From positions 1 through 64,000 of the forward strand of contig RJMB01000022.1 in assembly GCA_003725585.1 (NCBI GenBank): a stretch of DNA of 64,000 nt, written 5' to 3'. Origin of the DNA: Halostreptopolyspora alba (GTDB lineage: Bacteria > Actinomycetota > Actinomycetes > Streptosporangiales > Streptosporangiaceae). The notes below the pieces were generated by a model. That model saw only the letters and a program-made list of their open reading frames with translations. It was not told the origin of the DNA and ran no database searches. Positions 37,910 to 46,928 of this stretch are shown piece after piece. Within the stretch, counting starts at the first letter, position 1; every line of letters starts with the position of its first letter. The position numbers and the translations under genes are program-made.

Positions 37910-38049
37910 CTCGGGTGCCGCCGGCGTTCTGGAGGGTCCGTAGGTGGGGAAGCGAACAACGAGCGCCCCCACCCAAGACGCCCGAAGGTTCCCGGCTCCC
38001 AGGTACCCGAGCCCGGGCGAGCGCCAGCGAGCCCCAACAAACACCACCT
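37910..38049 (+). repeat. Copy of the dispersed repeat
   Basis: It begins CTCGGGTGCC (37910) and has the complementary end GGTACCCGAG at 37992-38001, with one mismatch to the perfect end. The 92-bp unit shares the GTTCTGGAG and CGAAGGTTCCCGG blocks with the 11.6-kb cluster. A conserved tail follows (GCGAGCGCCAGCGAGCC, then an A-rich CAACAAACACCACCT). It lies 31 bases after the marR stop, in the gene's orientation. Confidence 0.8.
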
Positions 38050-38740
38050 AGAACACCGGTAGCGCTCCCGTCCAATCACCTCACGCACCCGCGCGGACCC
38101 GCTCTGGCCCTGGCGGGGGGTCGGTGGTTCCCGCGCAGGATGTGGCCGCCGTAGCTCGATAGGGATCGGCTCACCCGTCCTTTGGGAGATCAACCGAAAC
38201 CGGCCAGCCCTTACGACCATTCACCCGTGCGAGATCACACCGCAAAACGGAGGCGAGTCGGGTGCGCTCCGCCGAGAAAAGATCACCGAACACATTTCCG
38301 CTGGTCGACCCGAAAACGTCGAATCCGGAGTAACTCTGTGGGTGGTACTCGTTACCGCGATGCTCGCCCGAAACAGTCGATGCCGGCCCGTTCCGTCGTC
38401 CACATCCGATCCCCGGTCACGCCACCCCGAACTGCGCTCTTCCACAACCAGGAATATCTGCGCAGGTCATAGATTCTCTGGTGTGATCTCTCGATGCCGG
38501 AGACCTTCGTCGAACCGAGCTGCGCTGGGGTGACTCCGACGTCGTTGGGCGCCCAACGAAATCGGTAGAACCTGTTTCATTCCACCTGTTGACTTGGCCA
38601 TTATTAGCCATACACAATGTATCAATCAACATTGGTAAGGATACTGTTCACTCCCTGCCGAGGATATGGATCGCGCGGGCGCGGCTGAAGGGGGGCAGCC
38701 AGCACTCGCGATCCCCGCACCGACCGAGGAGACCTCCCTC
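38050..38740 (+). promoter_or_regulatory. Long gap with promoter-like elements before the DUF6230 gene
   Basis: No gene is supported between the repeat and 38741. The part at 38589-38650 is AT-rich and holds TTGACT (38589-38594) and a 6-bp inverted repeat CAATGT-N8-ACATTG (38615-38634), a possible repressor site. A -10 about 16-17 bases after TTGACT would fall at TACACA, which is a poor match. The rest (38051-38580) holds nothing I can identify. Confidence 0.35.
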
Positions 38741-39379
38741 ATGACCAGCGAAACCTCCGCCGTCACCGACGATACCGAAGCCGGGCACACCAGCTGGAAA
38801 CGGTTCGGCGCCTTCGCCGGCATTGGAGCCGTGGCAGTCGGCGGAATGCTCTACGCCCTGGCCAACGGCGCCATCGCCGCCCAGTTCGTCGTCTCCGACC
38901 TCGACTTCAAGGTCTCGGCTGACCGGCTGGTCGGCACCGGCTTCGAGCAGTACGGCGGCATCAACGTCGATCGCAACAACGAACCGCTTCCCATGGCCAC
39001 CGCCGCCATCAGCGAGGCCGAGCTGCACTCGATGTGCCAGTCCGTCCTGATCGACGACGAGCTACCCACCCTGCCCGCCGTCACCATGAACCTCACCGCC
39101 GGGACCGGAGAAAACCCGGTCGAGGCCGAGACCCTGCTGGTGGACATGCACCAGATGGCCGGCGACGCCGAGTTCGACAACATGGACATCGGCGTCAACT
39201 CCACCGACATGGACAAGGGCCCCGACGCGGGGACACCGATCAGCGGCATGTTCGGGATGCAGTCCGACACCATCGTCGTCGACGACCTACAGCAGGAGGC
39301 CCGGGCCACCACAGCGGGCTCGTTCGTGCTGAACGACCTCAACCTGACCCTGGCCTTCGGTGAGGACGAGTGCTACTGA
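38741..39379 (+). CDS. DUF6230 family protein
   Basis: This 212-residue protein starts at ATG 38741, eight bases after GAGGAGA. One hydrophobic segment (FGAFAGIGAVAVGGMLYALANGAIA, about residues 26-50) acts as signal peptide or anchor. The remainder is beta-rich with two cysteines (LHSMCQSVL and the terminal DECY). Sequence and context fit the actinomycete DUF6230 family, once labelled cholesterol esterase without real evidence, which is almost always followed by a DUF6114 protein as here. Its role is unknown; an envelope or spore-surface function is plausible. Confidence 0.75.
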   Translation: MTSETSAVTDDTEAGHTSWKRFGAFAGIGAVAVGGMLYALANGAIAAQFVVSDLDFKVSADRLVGTGFEQYGGINVDRNNEPLPMATAAISEAELHSMCQSVLIDDELPTLPAVTMNLTAGTGENPVEAETLLVDMHQMAGDAEFDNMDIGVNSTDMDKGPDAGTPISGMFGMQSDTIVVDDLQQEARATTAGSFVLNDLNLTLAFGEDECY

Positions 39380-39455
39380 CCCCCATCCACCCCGGCGTCG
39401 AAGGCACGGCGTTCCCGCTCCCGCGCCCACTGACCGCCCATGACGAGGAGACCCC

Positions 39456-40034
39456 GTGGCCGACCCACTCCCATCGCACCGCCGAGGACGTCTAGCGCGG
39501 GTGTGGCTGCGCTGGCGGCGATGGCGCCACAGTCGCCCCTTCTGGGGCGGGTTGCTGATGATCGCCGGTGGCGTCGAGCTGGCACTGTTACCCCTCGGGC
39601 CGTTGGAGGTCGGAGTCGCCGGCGTGGCGCTCGCCGGCATGCCGACCTACATGCTCGCCCTCTTCGTCATCGCCCTGGGAGCCATCACCTGGTTCACTCC
39701 GCAGCAGCACACCATCACCGGGATTCTCGGCGGCATCTGCGCCCTGGGGTCACTGGTGCTGTCCAACCTCGGTGGTCTGTTCATCGGGGCACTGCTCCTC
39801 CTGGCCGGGTCGGGGATCGCCTTCGCGTGGACCTCCGGACCTCGACCGCCCCGCCGCAAGGGGCGTCGGGGGCGTCGCCGCTCCGACGCCCCCGACGCCT
39901 CACCCACCAGCACGCTCGACACCGTGAGCACCGCCGACTCCGACTCCCCGAGCGAACCGTTGGACACCCCCGGGGATCGTGAGGGGGTCCCGCAGCCGCA
40001 CCCATCCGGACCCCACCCCACGTCCAACGCGTGA
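39456..40034 (+). CDS. DUF6114 family membrane protein
   Basis: This 192-residue protein has a GTG start at 39456 behind GAGGAGA. After a basic N-terminus come four membrane helices (about residues 30-48, 50-68, 72-95 and 98-125, e.g. GLLMIAGGVELALLPLG). A polar Ser/Asp/Pro-rich tail of about 60 residues follows. This fits the DUF6114 partner of DUF6230 and probably anchors or exports it. It is second in a three-gene operon-like run. Confidence 0.75.
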   Translation: MADPLPSHRRGRLARVWLRWRRWRHSRPFWGGLLMIAGGVELALLPLGPLEVGVAGVALAGMPTYMLALFVIALGAITWFTPQQHTITGILGGICALGSLVLSNLGGLFIGALLLLAGSGIAFAWTSGPRPPRRKGRRGRRRSDAPDASPTSTLDTVSTADSDSPSEPLDTPGDREGVPQPHPSGPHPTSNA

Positions 40035-40207
40035 CGTGTCGGCCCGGGAGCGCGACGCCCTCCCGCCGCGCTACGGGTCGGCACAGGGGTCCGCCGGGAG
40101 CGCTCCCGCTCCCGACGGACCGTGCCAGCGACCGGCAGCGCCGCCGGTCACTCCCTGTCCCGCCCCTCGCCCGGGGTCGGGAACATTTCCCCATGTTGGA
40201 GGACATG

Positions 40208-40930
40208 ATGCACGATACCGACCGCGTTCACCTCCACTCCGTACCGCGCCTGGCCGCCGTGGGATCCGCCGTGGCCGTCGGCGCCCTGGCGCTCCTCAGT
40301 GCCAGTCCGGCCCAGGCGCAGCAGAACTCCACCACCATCGAACCGGCCGGCCACTACCTGGGCGCCACCCAGGACGGCGCCGGCACCTTCGAGGTCGACG
40401 GGTCCGAGATCTCCTGCGACACCTCAGAGTCCTTGCGCGGCGACGGCGACCCCGAGGAGATAAACCAGATCCCCGAGGCCCCCGACAACCACAACTCCGA
40501 CGGCCCGGTCTCCGGGGTACTCTCCGCCCCGGTGTTCGAGGACTGCGAGGTCGTGGGCGTCCCGCTGACCTCCGCCGACATCACCACCACCCCGGGAACG
40601 TGGGACATCGAGGCCACCCACGGCGACCCCTCCACCATCACCCTGTTCATCCCACCGGCGGGCGAGCCGGGCTCGCTGACCGTGAACGTGTCCGGGCTCT
40701 CCTCGTGCGAGATCGAGGTCAACCCCGGCGACGAGCCGGCCGCCCTCACCGGCACCTGGCAGGGGGGCGACCCCGGCCAGCTGGTGTTCGACACGGCGAG
40801 CGTCCCCGTCGAGGTCACCGAGAGCAACTTCGGTTGCCCGGACGGCGGTGAGCACGACGGGACGTTCGACTCCACCTACAACATCACCAACGAGACCGAC
40901 CCCAACCAGCCCGTGACGATCACCGAGTGA
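40208..40930 (+). CDS. Secreted beta-rich protein with four cysteines
   Basis: This 240-residue protein has a clear Sec signal peptide: a basic start, the hydrophobic AAVGSAVAVGALALLSA and a cleavage site after SPAQA, near residue 37. The mature part is acidic and beta-rich with four cysteines (ISCDTS, EDCEVV, SSCEIE and FGCPDG), giving two likely disulfides. ATG 40208 is chosen because GGAGG ends 5 bases before it; ATGs at 40193 and 40205 are too close to that site. It follows the DUF6114 gene by 173 bases. I do not recognise the family. Confidence 0.65.
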   Translation: MHDTDRVHLHSVPRLAAVGSAVAVGALALLSASPAQAQQNSTTIEPAGHYLGATQDGAGTFEVDGSEISCDTSESLRGDGDPEEINQIPEAPDNHNSDGPVSGVLSAPVFEDCEVVGVPLTSADITTTPGTWDIEATHGDPSTITLFIPPAGEPGSLTVNVSGLSSCEIEVNPGDEPAALTGTWQGGDPGQLVFDTASVPVEVTESNFGCPDGGEHDGTFDSTYNITNETDPNQPVTITE

Positions 40931-41082
40931 CCACCCCACACCGGGGCCACACCTCCCAGGGGGTGTGGCCCCACCGCGTGTTCACCGCGACCGACCGCCC
41001 CGCTCTCCCGCGTGGCTTCCCCTGGGGTTGGTGACGTTCTCGGTTCCCATGAGCGCCGCCCCGGAGAAAGTACCGTGTGGTG

Positions 41083-41949
41083 TCACGGCTTGCGCAGCAC
41101 CCCGCCGTACTCGTAGATGCGCCGGCGCAGCTTCGAAGACCCCAGGTAAGGGGCCACCACCGGATGCGGCGGGGACAACGGCGGCTGCTCCGAGTCGGGC
41201 CGCCACTCGTTGATGTCGCCCAAACCCGGCTCCACAGGCTCCAGCCCCTCCAGCATCGCGTCGATCTCGGCCGAGGAGCGGGTCTTCCACGGCAGCCCTG
41301 TCCCGCCGATCAGCTGGTCGGCTTCCTCGCGCGCCTCGGGCGTGTTGGCGCAGGCGTGGGACAGCGCCAGGAAGCTGCCCGGAACAGCCGGTTCCAGGCA
41401 CCCCCGCACCGCGCGGCGGGCCAGCTCGTCATCGGGCACGCAATGCGGGATCGAGAACAGCAGCACCGCCAGCGGCCGGGAGAAGTCCAGCAGCTCCCTC
41501 GTCTCCGGCGCCTCCAGCACCGACTCCGGGTCGGTGAGGTCGGCGTGGACGAAGCCGACGCGGGAGTCGTCGGCCATCAACGCGCGGCCGTGCACCATCA
41601 CGACCGGGTCCATGTCCACGTACACCACGCGAGCCCCGGGGCGGAACTCCCGGACCACCTCGTGGACGTTGCTCTCCGTCGGAAGCCCGCTGCCCAGATC
41701 CAGGAACTGGTCGATCCCCTCCTCGCTGGCGAGATAACGCACCGCCCGGTACAGGAACATCCGGTTCTGCCGGGCCACGTCGACCCCTTCCGGGAACCGC
41801 TCCAGGAGCCCAGCGATGGCCTCACGGTCGGCCTCGTAGTTGTCCTTGCTGCCCAGGTGCAGCCCGTAGCTGCGGGCCGGGGACGGCCGGTCGGTGGGGA
41901 TCTCGGGCGGGAAGAAGGACGCGCCGGGCTCGGAGGCGGCCCGCCGCAT
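41083..41949 (-). CDS. S-adenosyl methyltransferase (PF04672/DUF574 type)
   Basis: From ATG 41949 the protein has 288 residues. It follows the actinobacterial DUF574 pattern: RPSPARSYGLHLGSKDNYEADREA at the front, the SAM-binding FLDLGSGLPTESNVHEV, VYVDMDPVVMVHG and HADLTDPESV, and LLFSIPHCVPDDE. Members are numerous in streptomycete-like genomes and of unknown target. In-frame ATG 42072 would add 41 residues that do not look like the family. It is a single gene. Confidence 0.82.
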   Translation of the reverse strand: MRRAASEPGASFFPPEIPTDRPSPARSYGLHLGSKDNYEADREAIAGLLERFPEGVDVARQNRMFLYRAVRYLASEEGIDQFLDLGSGLPTESNVHEVVREFRPGARVVYVDMDPVVMVHGRALMADDSRVGFVHADLTDPESVLEAPETRELLDFSRPLAVLLFSIPHCVPDDELARRAVRGCLEPAVPGSFLALSHACANTPEAREEADQLIGGTGLPWKTRSSAEIDAMLEGLEPVEPGLGDINEWRPDSEQPPLSPPHPVVAPYLGSSKLRRRIYEYGGVLRKP

Positions 41950-42185
41950 GAACTCGTTGGCTTCCGGCAAAACGAGGCTCCTGAGGGATTCCGCTGTTAA
42001 CGGCCAGGATTTCCTGGGAAGTTTAGAATCCCCGCCCACATCGGGAGAAAACCGGAGTGCGGGTGTGTTCACGGTTCGTGGACCACTCGGGCCGGATTAC
42101 CCACTGCGACGATGTCGGGCCGACGTGCCCGACACACCGGTGCTGTGGGTGCGGACGGCTGAAACCACGGCTCGCCGAAGGCAGG

Positions 42186-43733
42186 ATGGCGGTTCCGGAG
42201 CCGCCGCTCCCTCGGGCACAATCCCCGGTGTCCGTCCCCTTGGCGCCCGGCGACGTTGGGAGGCCCGTGTCCACGAGAGCCGATTCGCCACGCGCCGGTG
42301 TGAACCCCGGCGGGTGCCGGCGGCGGACCATCGGCTGCGTCCTCGTCCCCGCGGCGGTGGTGCTGGCCGTCATCCTGGTCATCGCCACGGTCTCCGCGCT
42401 CCGCAGCGGCCGGATCGTGCCCTTCCCGGAACTGCGGGGGGAATCGCTGTGGGCCTCCGAAGGTCTCCCCGGGGACACCCGAGGCGGTTGGGACACCGGC
42501 GAAACGCTGGTGTACGGGTCCGACGGAGGGCTGGTGGCATTCTCCCCCGAAGACGGGGACGAACGGTGGCGGATGGAGCCCGACTCCCCCGTGTGCGCGA
42601 TGAGCGAGGACACAGCCGGCGACGTCGGGGTTCTGTTACTCGAAGGGAACACCGCCCGGGAGGACGTCCCCACGCCCGCACCGGAGGATGACCCCGATGT
42701 CACCCCCGAGGCCGCCGCGGAGGATGAGGCCCGTAGCGACGACGAGGACGAGGCGTCCGGGATGTCCTGCGACGTCGCCGTGGCCGTGGACACCACCACC
42801 GGCCAGGAACTGTGGCGCAGCGATCCACTGGCACAAACCGACCTCGACACCGTGGACGCGTACCTGCTGTTCTCCCGCGGCTCTCAGATCGAGCCGGTCG
42901 GCGAACACGTGGTCGTCCGCCTCGGCGGCCGGATGGTGGCCCTGGACCACGACGGCGAGGAGGTGTGGCGCGATGACGGGGTTGGCGCCCCCGACACCGA
43001 CTGCCCCGCCACCGACCTGCTGCCCCGCGACGACAGCTCCGTGGTCCTGGCGGGCGACTGCGGCATCGACGAGCCGGTCACGGTGCGGGTGGTCGACGTC
43101 GCCGCCGGGGAGTCCGCCACCGCGTTCGAGTTCGACCGAGGGGAGTCGCAACCCAACAAGGACCGCGTCGCCGGTACCTCCCTCGTCGCCGCGGATCCCA
43201 TCCATGTGCGCGTCGACTTCGGCCACGCGGACCCTCCCCCACGGGGCGGTGAACTCCTCGGCGAGCCCGAGGGCGGGTCGCTGTGGGTGCGCACCATCGG
43301 GTTCGACGACGACGGGAGTGTCCGGCACGCGCTGCCGCTGCACGGCGAGACCCCCTCTGTCGTCGAGAACGGCCGGATCTACAGCACGACGGACAACAGC
43401 TGCGCCAACGAGGTGCGCGCCTACGATCTCGCCACCGGCGAGCGGGAGTGGGCCACCGAGATACGGGACATGAACCCGCGGGTGATGGATGTCGACGACG
43501 GCAGGCTACTCGTCACGCGGGAGGGGTTGCGGTGGGACTGCGCCCTGTTCAAGCCCGACCGCGACGCCCAGTACTCCGCGGTTGACATCGACACCGGCCA
43601 GGAGGAGATCATCAGCCCTCAGGTGGGGACGGGCTTCATCGGCGACTTCACGGCGTGGTGGCGCGACGGCCGCGTGTACGTGCTCCGCGAGCACATCCAC
43701 GATGTCGCCGGAGGCATCGCCGCCGTGGAGTGA
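42186..43733 (+). CDS. Membrane-anchored PQQ-like beta-propeller protein
   Basis: From ATG 42186 the protein has 515 residues. A cytoplasmic proline-rich tail is followed by one membrane helix (CVLVPAAVVLAVILVIATVSAL, about residues 50-71) and an extracellular propeller. Blades include YGSDGGLVAFSPEDGDERW, AVDTTTGQELWR, ALDHDGEEVW and YDLATGEREWATE. An acidic insertion (about residues 165-200) interrupts the second blade. Four to six cysteines suggest disulfides. It is similar in plan to 24996 and the extracellular half of 22718, making three such proteins in 20 kb. No enzyme activity can be assigned. Confidence 0.72.
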   Translation: MAVPEPPLPRAQSPVSVPLAPGDVGRPVSTRADSPRAGVNPGGCRRRTIGCVLVPAAVVLAVILVIATVSALRSGRIVPFPELRGESLWASEGLPGDTRGGWDTGETLVYGSDGGLVAFSPEDGDERWRMEPDSPVCAMSEDTAGDVGVLLLEGNTAREDVPTPAPEDDPDVTPEAAAEDEARSDDEDEASGMSCDVAVAVDTTTGQELWRSDPLAQTDLDTVDAYLLFSRGSQIEPVGEHVVVRLGGRMVALDHDGEEVWRDDGVGAPDTDCPATDLLPRDDSSVVLAGDCGIDEPVTVRVVDVAAGESATAFEFDRGESQPNKDRVAGTSLVAADPIHVRVDFGHADPPPRGGELLGEPEGGSLWVRTIGFDDDGSVRHALPLHGETPSVVENGRIYSTTDNSCANEVRAYDLATGEREWATEIRDMNPRVMDVDDGRLLVTREGLRWDCALFKPDRDAQYSAVDIDTGQEEIISPQVGTGFIGDFTAWWRDGRVYVLREHIHDVAGGIAAVE

Positions 43734-43818
43734 CCCTCGTGGACGCCGAGTGCGTGCTGGTCGAGACCAGCGGCGCCGGGGGCCGTACCCCCGTTCTCGC
43801 GGCGTCGCGTGACAGCGG

Positions 43819-44223
43819 TCACCGTTCGCCTTCGGGCTCCCGGCGGGTGTCGTAGCGCTCGCGGGCGGCCGCGATCTCGTCTCGGTGTTCCCTGGTCCAC
43901 GAGACCAGCGGATGGACGGCGGCGAGCAAGCTCTCGCCGAGGGCGGTGAGCGCGTAGTCGACACGCGGCGGAACGACAGGATGAACGGTACGGCTGACCA
44001 ACCCGTCGCGTTCGAGGTTGCGCAGCGTCAGCGTCAGCATCCGCTGGCTGATCTCCTCGATATCCCGGTTCAGCTCGCTGAAACGACGCGTCCCACTTCC
44101 CAGTAGCTCGATGACCAGCAACGACCACTTGTCCGCCAGGCGGTCGAGCAGATCCCGGATCTCACACGAGTTCGTGGCACGAACATCGATGTGCGTCCCC
44201 GACAGTGATGTGCCGTCTTCCAT
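43819..44223 (-). CDS. HxlR family transcriptional regulator
   Basis: This 134-residue winged-helix protein has the family hallmarks: the CEIRDLLDRLADKWSLLVIELL entry with its conserved cysteine, SELNRDIEEISQRMLTLTLRNLERDGLV (recognition helix) and the wing HPVVPPRVDYALTALG. HxlR proteins often sense redox or aldehydes through that cysteine. It is divergent from a flavin-dependent oxidoreductase gene 65 bases away, the usual arrangement for local control. Confidence 0.9.
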   Translation of the reverse strand: MEDGTSLSGTHIDVRATNSCEIRDLLDRLADKWSLLVIELLGSGTRRFSELNRDIEEISQRMLTLTLRNLERDGLVSRTVHPVVPPRVDYALTALGESLLAAVHPLVSWTREHRDEIAAARERYDTRREPEGER

Positions 44224-44288
44224 AGCTCACCAGTGTGACTCATGATGTGGCTACTTACCAGAAAGAACCAACCACATCGGGAGTAACC

Positions 44289-45248
44289 ATGAGCGGGATC
44301 GACGTCGGCGTGTTTCTACCGACCATGACCGAGGGGGACGCCCCAATGACGGACGTGGCCGCCGCCGCCAGCCACGTCGAACGGCTCGGCTTCGAGTCCG
44401 CGTGGGTCACCGACCAGCTCGTCGCCGGGGAGGGGGTGCCGGTGCTGGACAGTATGGTCTCGCTCGCCACGGCGGCGGCCGTCACCGAACGGGTCTCGCT
44501 CGGGCTGGGCGTGCTGGTCGTTCCGCTGCGGCGGGTGGCGTGGATCGCCAAACAGGTCGCGTCACTCCAGCACGTCTCCGACGGGCGGGTACTGCTCGGG
44601 GTAGGGGTAGGCGGTGACAGGCATGAGCGCTCCTGGGCCGCGGCCGGGGTCCCCCGCCGCGAACGCGGCCGGCGCACCGATGGCGCTCTCGACGTGCTTC
44701 CGGACCTCCTCGCCGGCCGATCGGTACGATTGGGCGCCCAGCCGCACGCCCCGGAGGTTCGGCTCTCCCCCGCCGCGCCCGTGCCGCCGCTGCTGGTCGG
44801 GGGGATGTCCGAGGCGGCGATCCGCCGCACCGTCCGCTACGGCGACGGATGGTTCCTGCTTCCGGGGCCACCCGAGGTCGTCGCCTCGGGCAGGGCACGA
44901 CTCGCGGAACTGGCGGCCGCCGCGCACCGCCCGACACCGGCGATCACGGCAACAACCATGGTGGCGCTGCGTCCGGACCCGGCACTGCCCGAGGACGCCG
45001 CGCTGCGCCGGTCGCTGTCCGACCCGAAGGGCATGTTCGGCATACCCACCGGGCACGTCGACTCGGTGCTGACCGGCGGCGACCCGCCGGCGATCGCCGC
45101 CCACCTGGCGACGCTGGCCGACCAGGGGGTCGAACGGGTTGTGGTCACACTCGCCGCGGGCGACTGGTTCCGCCAGGCCGAGCTACTCGCCGAGGCCCGT
45201 GAGCTGATTACCACCAAAGCGGGTCTCTCTTCGGAAAACACGCACTGA
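44289..45248 (+). CDS. LLM class flavin-dependent oxidoreductase
   Basis: This 319-residue luciferase-like TIM-barrel protein has MSGIDVGVFLPTM, FESAWVTDQLV, RVSLGLGVLVVPLRR, DGRVLLGVGVGGDRHE and LLVGGMSEAAIRRTVRYGDGWF. It probably uses FMN or F420. ATG 44289 has a GGGAG Shine-Dalgarno at 5 bases, better than the ATG at 44235. The divergent HxlR gene presumably controls it; the short intergenic region contains TGTGG and CCACA half-sites. The substrate is unknown. Confidence 0.87.
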   Translation: MSGIDVGVFLPTMTEGDAPMTDVAAAASHVERLGFESAWVTDQLVAGEGVPVLDSMVSLATAAAVTERVSLGLGVLVVPLRRVAWIAKQVASLQHVSDGRVLLGVGVGGDRHERSWAAAGVPRRERGRRTDGALDVLPDLLAGRSVRLGAQPHAPEVRLSPAAPVPPLLVGGMSEAAIRRTVRYGDGWFLLPGPPEVVASGRARLAELAAAAHRPTPAITATTMVALRPDPALPEDAALRRSLSDPKGMFGIPTGHVDSVLTGGDPPAIAAHLATLADQGVERVVVTLAAGDWFRQAELLAEARELITTKAGLSSENTH

Positions 45249-45437
45249 GAGTGCGCTTCCTTCCGCGTTGGCGAGGGAGGGGCGGAGGGGAGGGCACTCC
45301 CGCCCGCGTTCGCGCGGCACGGCCACGCCGACCGAGTCCCCGAAAACAGGGAACCACAGACGCCGGAATCGAAGGCCGCCGCTGAGAGGTGTCGCAAGGC
45401 CAGCGGTGGCCGCGCGTGGCCTTACCAGAGCCCTCAC

Positions 45438-45956
45438 CTAATCCGGATGCGGGGTTCCGTCCGGCCAGACGCACGGTGAGGACGCCGTCAACGAGAGAAC
45501 ATCGCTGCTTTCCCGCAACGCCATCCGGAAGGAGCCCTCCTCGTGTTCCACCCAGATGTAACGCTCGTCCGGCCGGGAGTCCTGAAGCACCGTGTACCCG
45601 TTACCCGTCCAGTGCTCGTACAACGCGGCGGCGTGCTCCTCGTTCTCCTCGGCCGGCAGGTCACGCAGCCGGTACTTTTTGCTCACCGTGACCCGGCCGT
45701 TGGGGCCGTTGTCGTCCGCGTCATCACAACTGGCGCTGTCGAGATTCCCTCTCCGTTCGAGTCGCACCGACTCGGGAAGCACGGCGACCGCGTCCTCGAT
45801 ATGCTGGTCCACCCGCTCTCCGGCCTGCTTCTTGCCGAGCGTCTCTTCCATTCCCTCTCCCCCGAGTCCGACAATTCCACAACCCGTCACCAGCAGAAGC
45901 ACAGTCCCGCAGGTCAACCGCGCCAACCAGATCATCGCGCGCACCATCATCCTCAC
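45438..45956 (-). CDS. Lipoprotein of unknown function
   Basis: This 172-residue protein has a lipoprotein signal with lipobox LVTGC (Cys26). The mature part is charged, with cysteines in DSASCDDADD and SSPCVWPDG and a RYIWVEHEEGSFRMAL segment. Small lipoproteins of this type follow DUF1023 hydrolase genes in related actinomycetes. Here the ATG overlaps the stop of a DUF1023 remnant by 4 bases (ATGA), so the old operon partner is broken and expression may be lost. Confidence 0.65.
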   Translation of the reverse strand: MRMMVRAMIWLARLTCGTVLLLVTGCGIVGLGGEGMEETLGKKQAGERVDQHIEDAVAVLPESVRLERRGNLDSASCDDADDNGPNGRVTVSKKYRLRDLPAEENEEHAAALYEHWTGNGYTVLQDSRPDERYIWVEHEEGSFRMALRESSDVLSLTASSPCVWPDGTPHPD

Positions 45957-46303
45957 CGTATTCCGGCGATAATCTTGCCCATGCGGATGGCCGACGGCGA
46001 AGCCTCCTCGAAATACTCCCCATGCGCGTCTCCGAACGGCATCTCAGTAAGTTCTACCTCGGAACCAGGTGCGGATTCGAACCCGCTCGCTCCGAACTGC
46101 TCCGTGCTCGGGTCCTGGCCGTGCACCCCCTGCGACCAGTCGTCGATGCCGTCATTGTCCGCCGTGCTGGCGTGCACCCGATCGCCCGGGAAGTTCAACT
46201 CGCTCACATGATCGGCGCCGACACCCGGGCTTCCCACGAACACCAGGTCGTCGGCGTCCAGCCCGGAACCTCCAGGCTCCTTCGCGATGAGGGAGAGGGA
46301 ATG
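45953..46303 (-). pseudogene. 3' fragment of a DUF1023 alpha/beta-hydrolase gene
   Basis: The last about 115 codons read IAKEPGGSGLDADDLVFVGS, then PGVGADHVSELNFPGDRVHA and so on to FGDAHGEYFEE...RMGKIIAGIR. This matches the C-terminus of DUF1023 hydrolases (about 500 residues, often with an N-terminal WXG-like region). The nucleophile motif expected just before (G-H-S-Y-G) is lost: the similarity breaks off at IHSLSLIAK near 46303. The gene is 5'-truncated exactly where the accessory region begins. Confidence 0.7.
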
Positions 46304-46534
46304 AATGGGTGAGACGGCGGAAGGGTTGAGCTCGGGCTGATCGGACTGGCTATCTGAAATAGGGGGTCGCCACCTGGACTACGGGGCCTACCTCGCGGAT
46401 GCGATCAACTAAATAATTTCGTGTCACAAGCCATGGCTAAATATCAATCGACCCAAAAAGACATGGCTACTCAGATTGGATCGGTGGTTCGGTCTAGGGG
46501 CGCCAAGCAACGCAACGGCGCGAGGAAGGGTCCC

Positions 46535-46760
46535 ATGAAGGACCCCGCCAACCAGACAGTGCGGCACCGCCCGTATCCGTGGAACTCAAGCGCATGCGGG
46601 AAGAATCGGGGTGAGCGCCTACACGGTCGTCGACTCCGTGGGCTGGAACCGAACCAGGGTTCGCCGCCTGGAACGCGGCGAGTGGAAACGCCTCAAGGAG
46701 AGCGAGGTCCGTGGCCTCATCGCTCTCTACGACACGGTCGAGACGCGCAGGGGTAAATGA
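46535..46760 (+). pseudogene. Fragmented XRE-family (DUF5753-type) regulator
   Basis: An HTH N-terminus is split over frames: an ATG 46535 start, then VELKRMREESG in a second frame, then VSAYTVVDSVGWNRTRVRRL and LERGEWKRLKESEVRGLIAL in a third, ending at TGA 46758. Together they make the HTH of a Streptomyces-type XRE regulator, but the DUF5753 sensor domain is absent. AT-rich sequence follows at once. I read it as a truncated, frameshifted gene. Confidence 0.6.
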
Positions 46761-46928
46761 AGAACGGTTACAGCACTGGGACTAGGAAGAAGCTGTGGAG
46801 ATGACAAGTTTCGACACATTCTAGAATACCACCACACGAAACCCAAAAAACCAGAATCTGACGAATTTTTCATTCGAAAAACGTCCTTAATGTTTTTCAT
46901 GAGCCAGATCAGAATTATATGACCACGC

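Noticed and set aside
38146..38215. tRNA-like start (GTAGCTCGATAGGGATCGGC) in the gap after the repeat
   Set aside because: No T-loop GTTC-A motif and no pairing acceptor stem could be found.
46060..46092. tRNA T-arm-like sequence (minus strand GGGTTCGAATCCGCACC), a possible attachment site
   Set aside because: It is explained as codons of the DUF1023 fragment (GFESAPG). No acceptor, D-arm or anticodon arm fits upstream, and no second copy was seen at the other edge.
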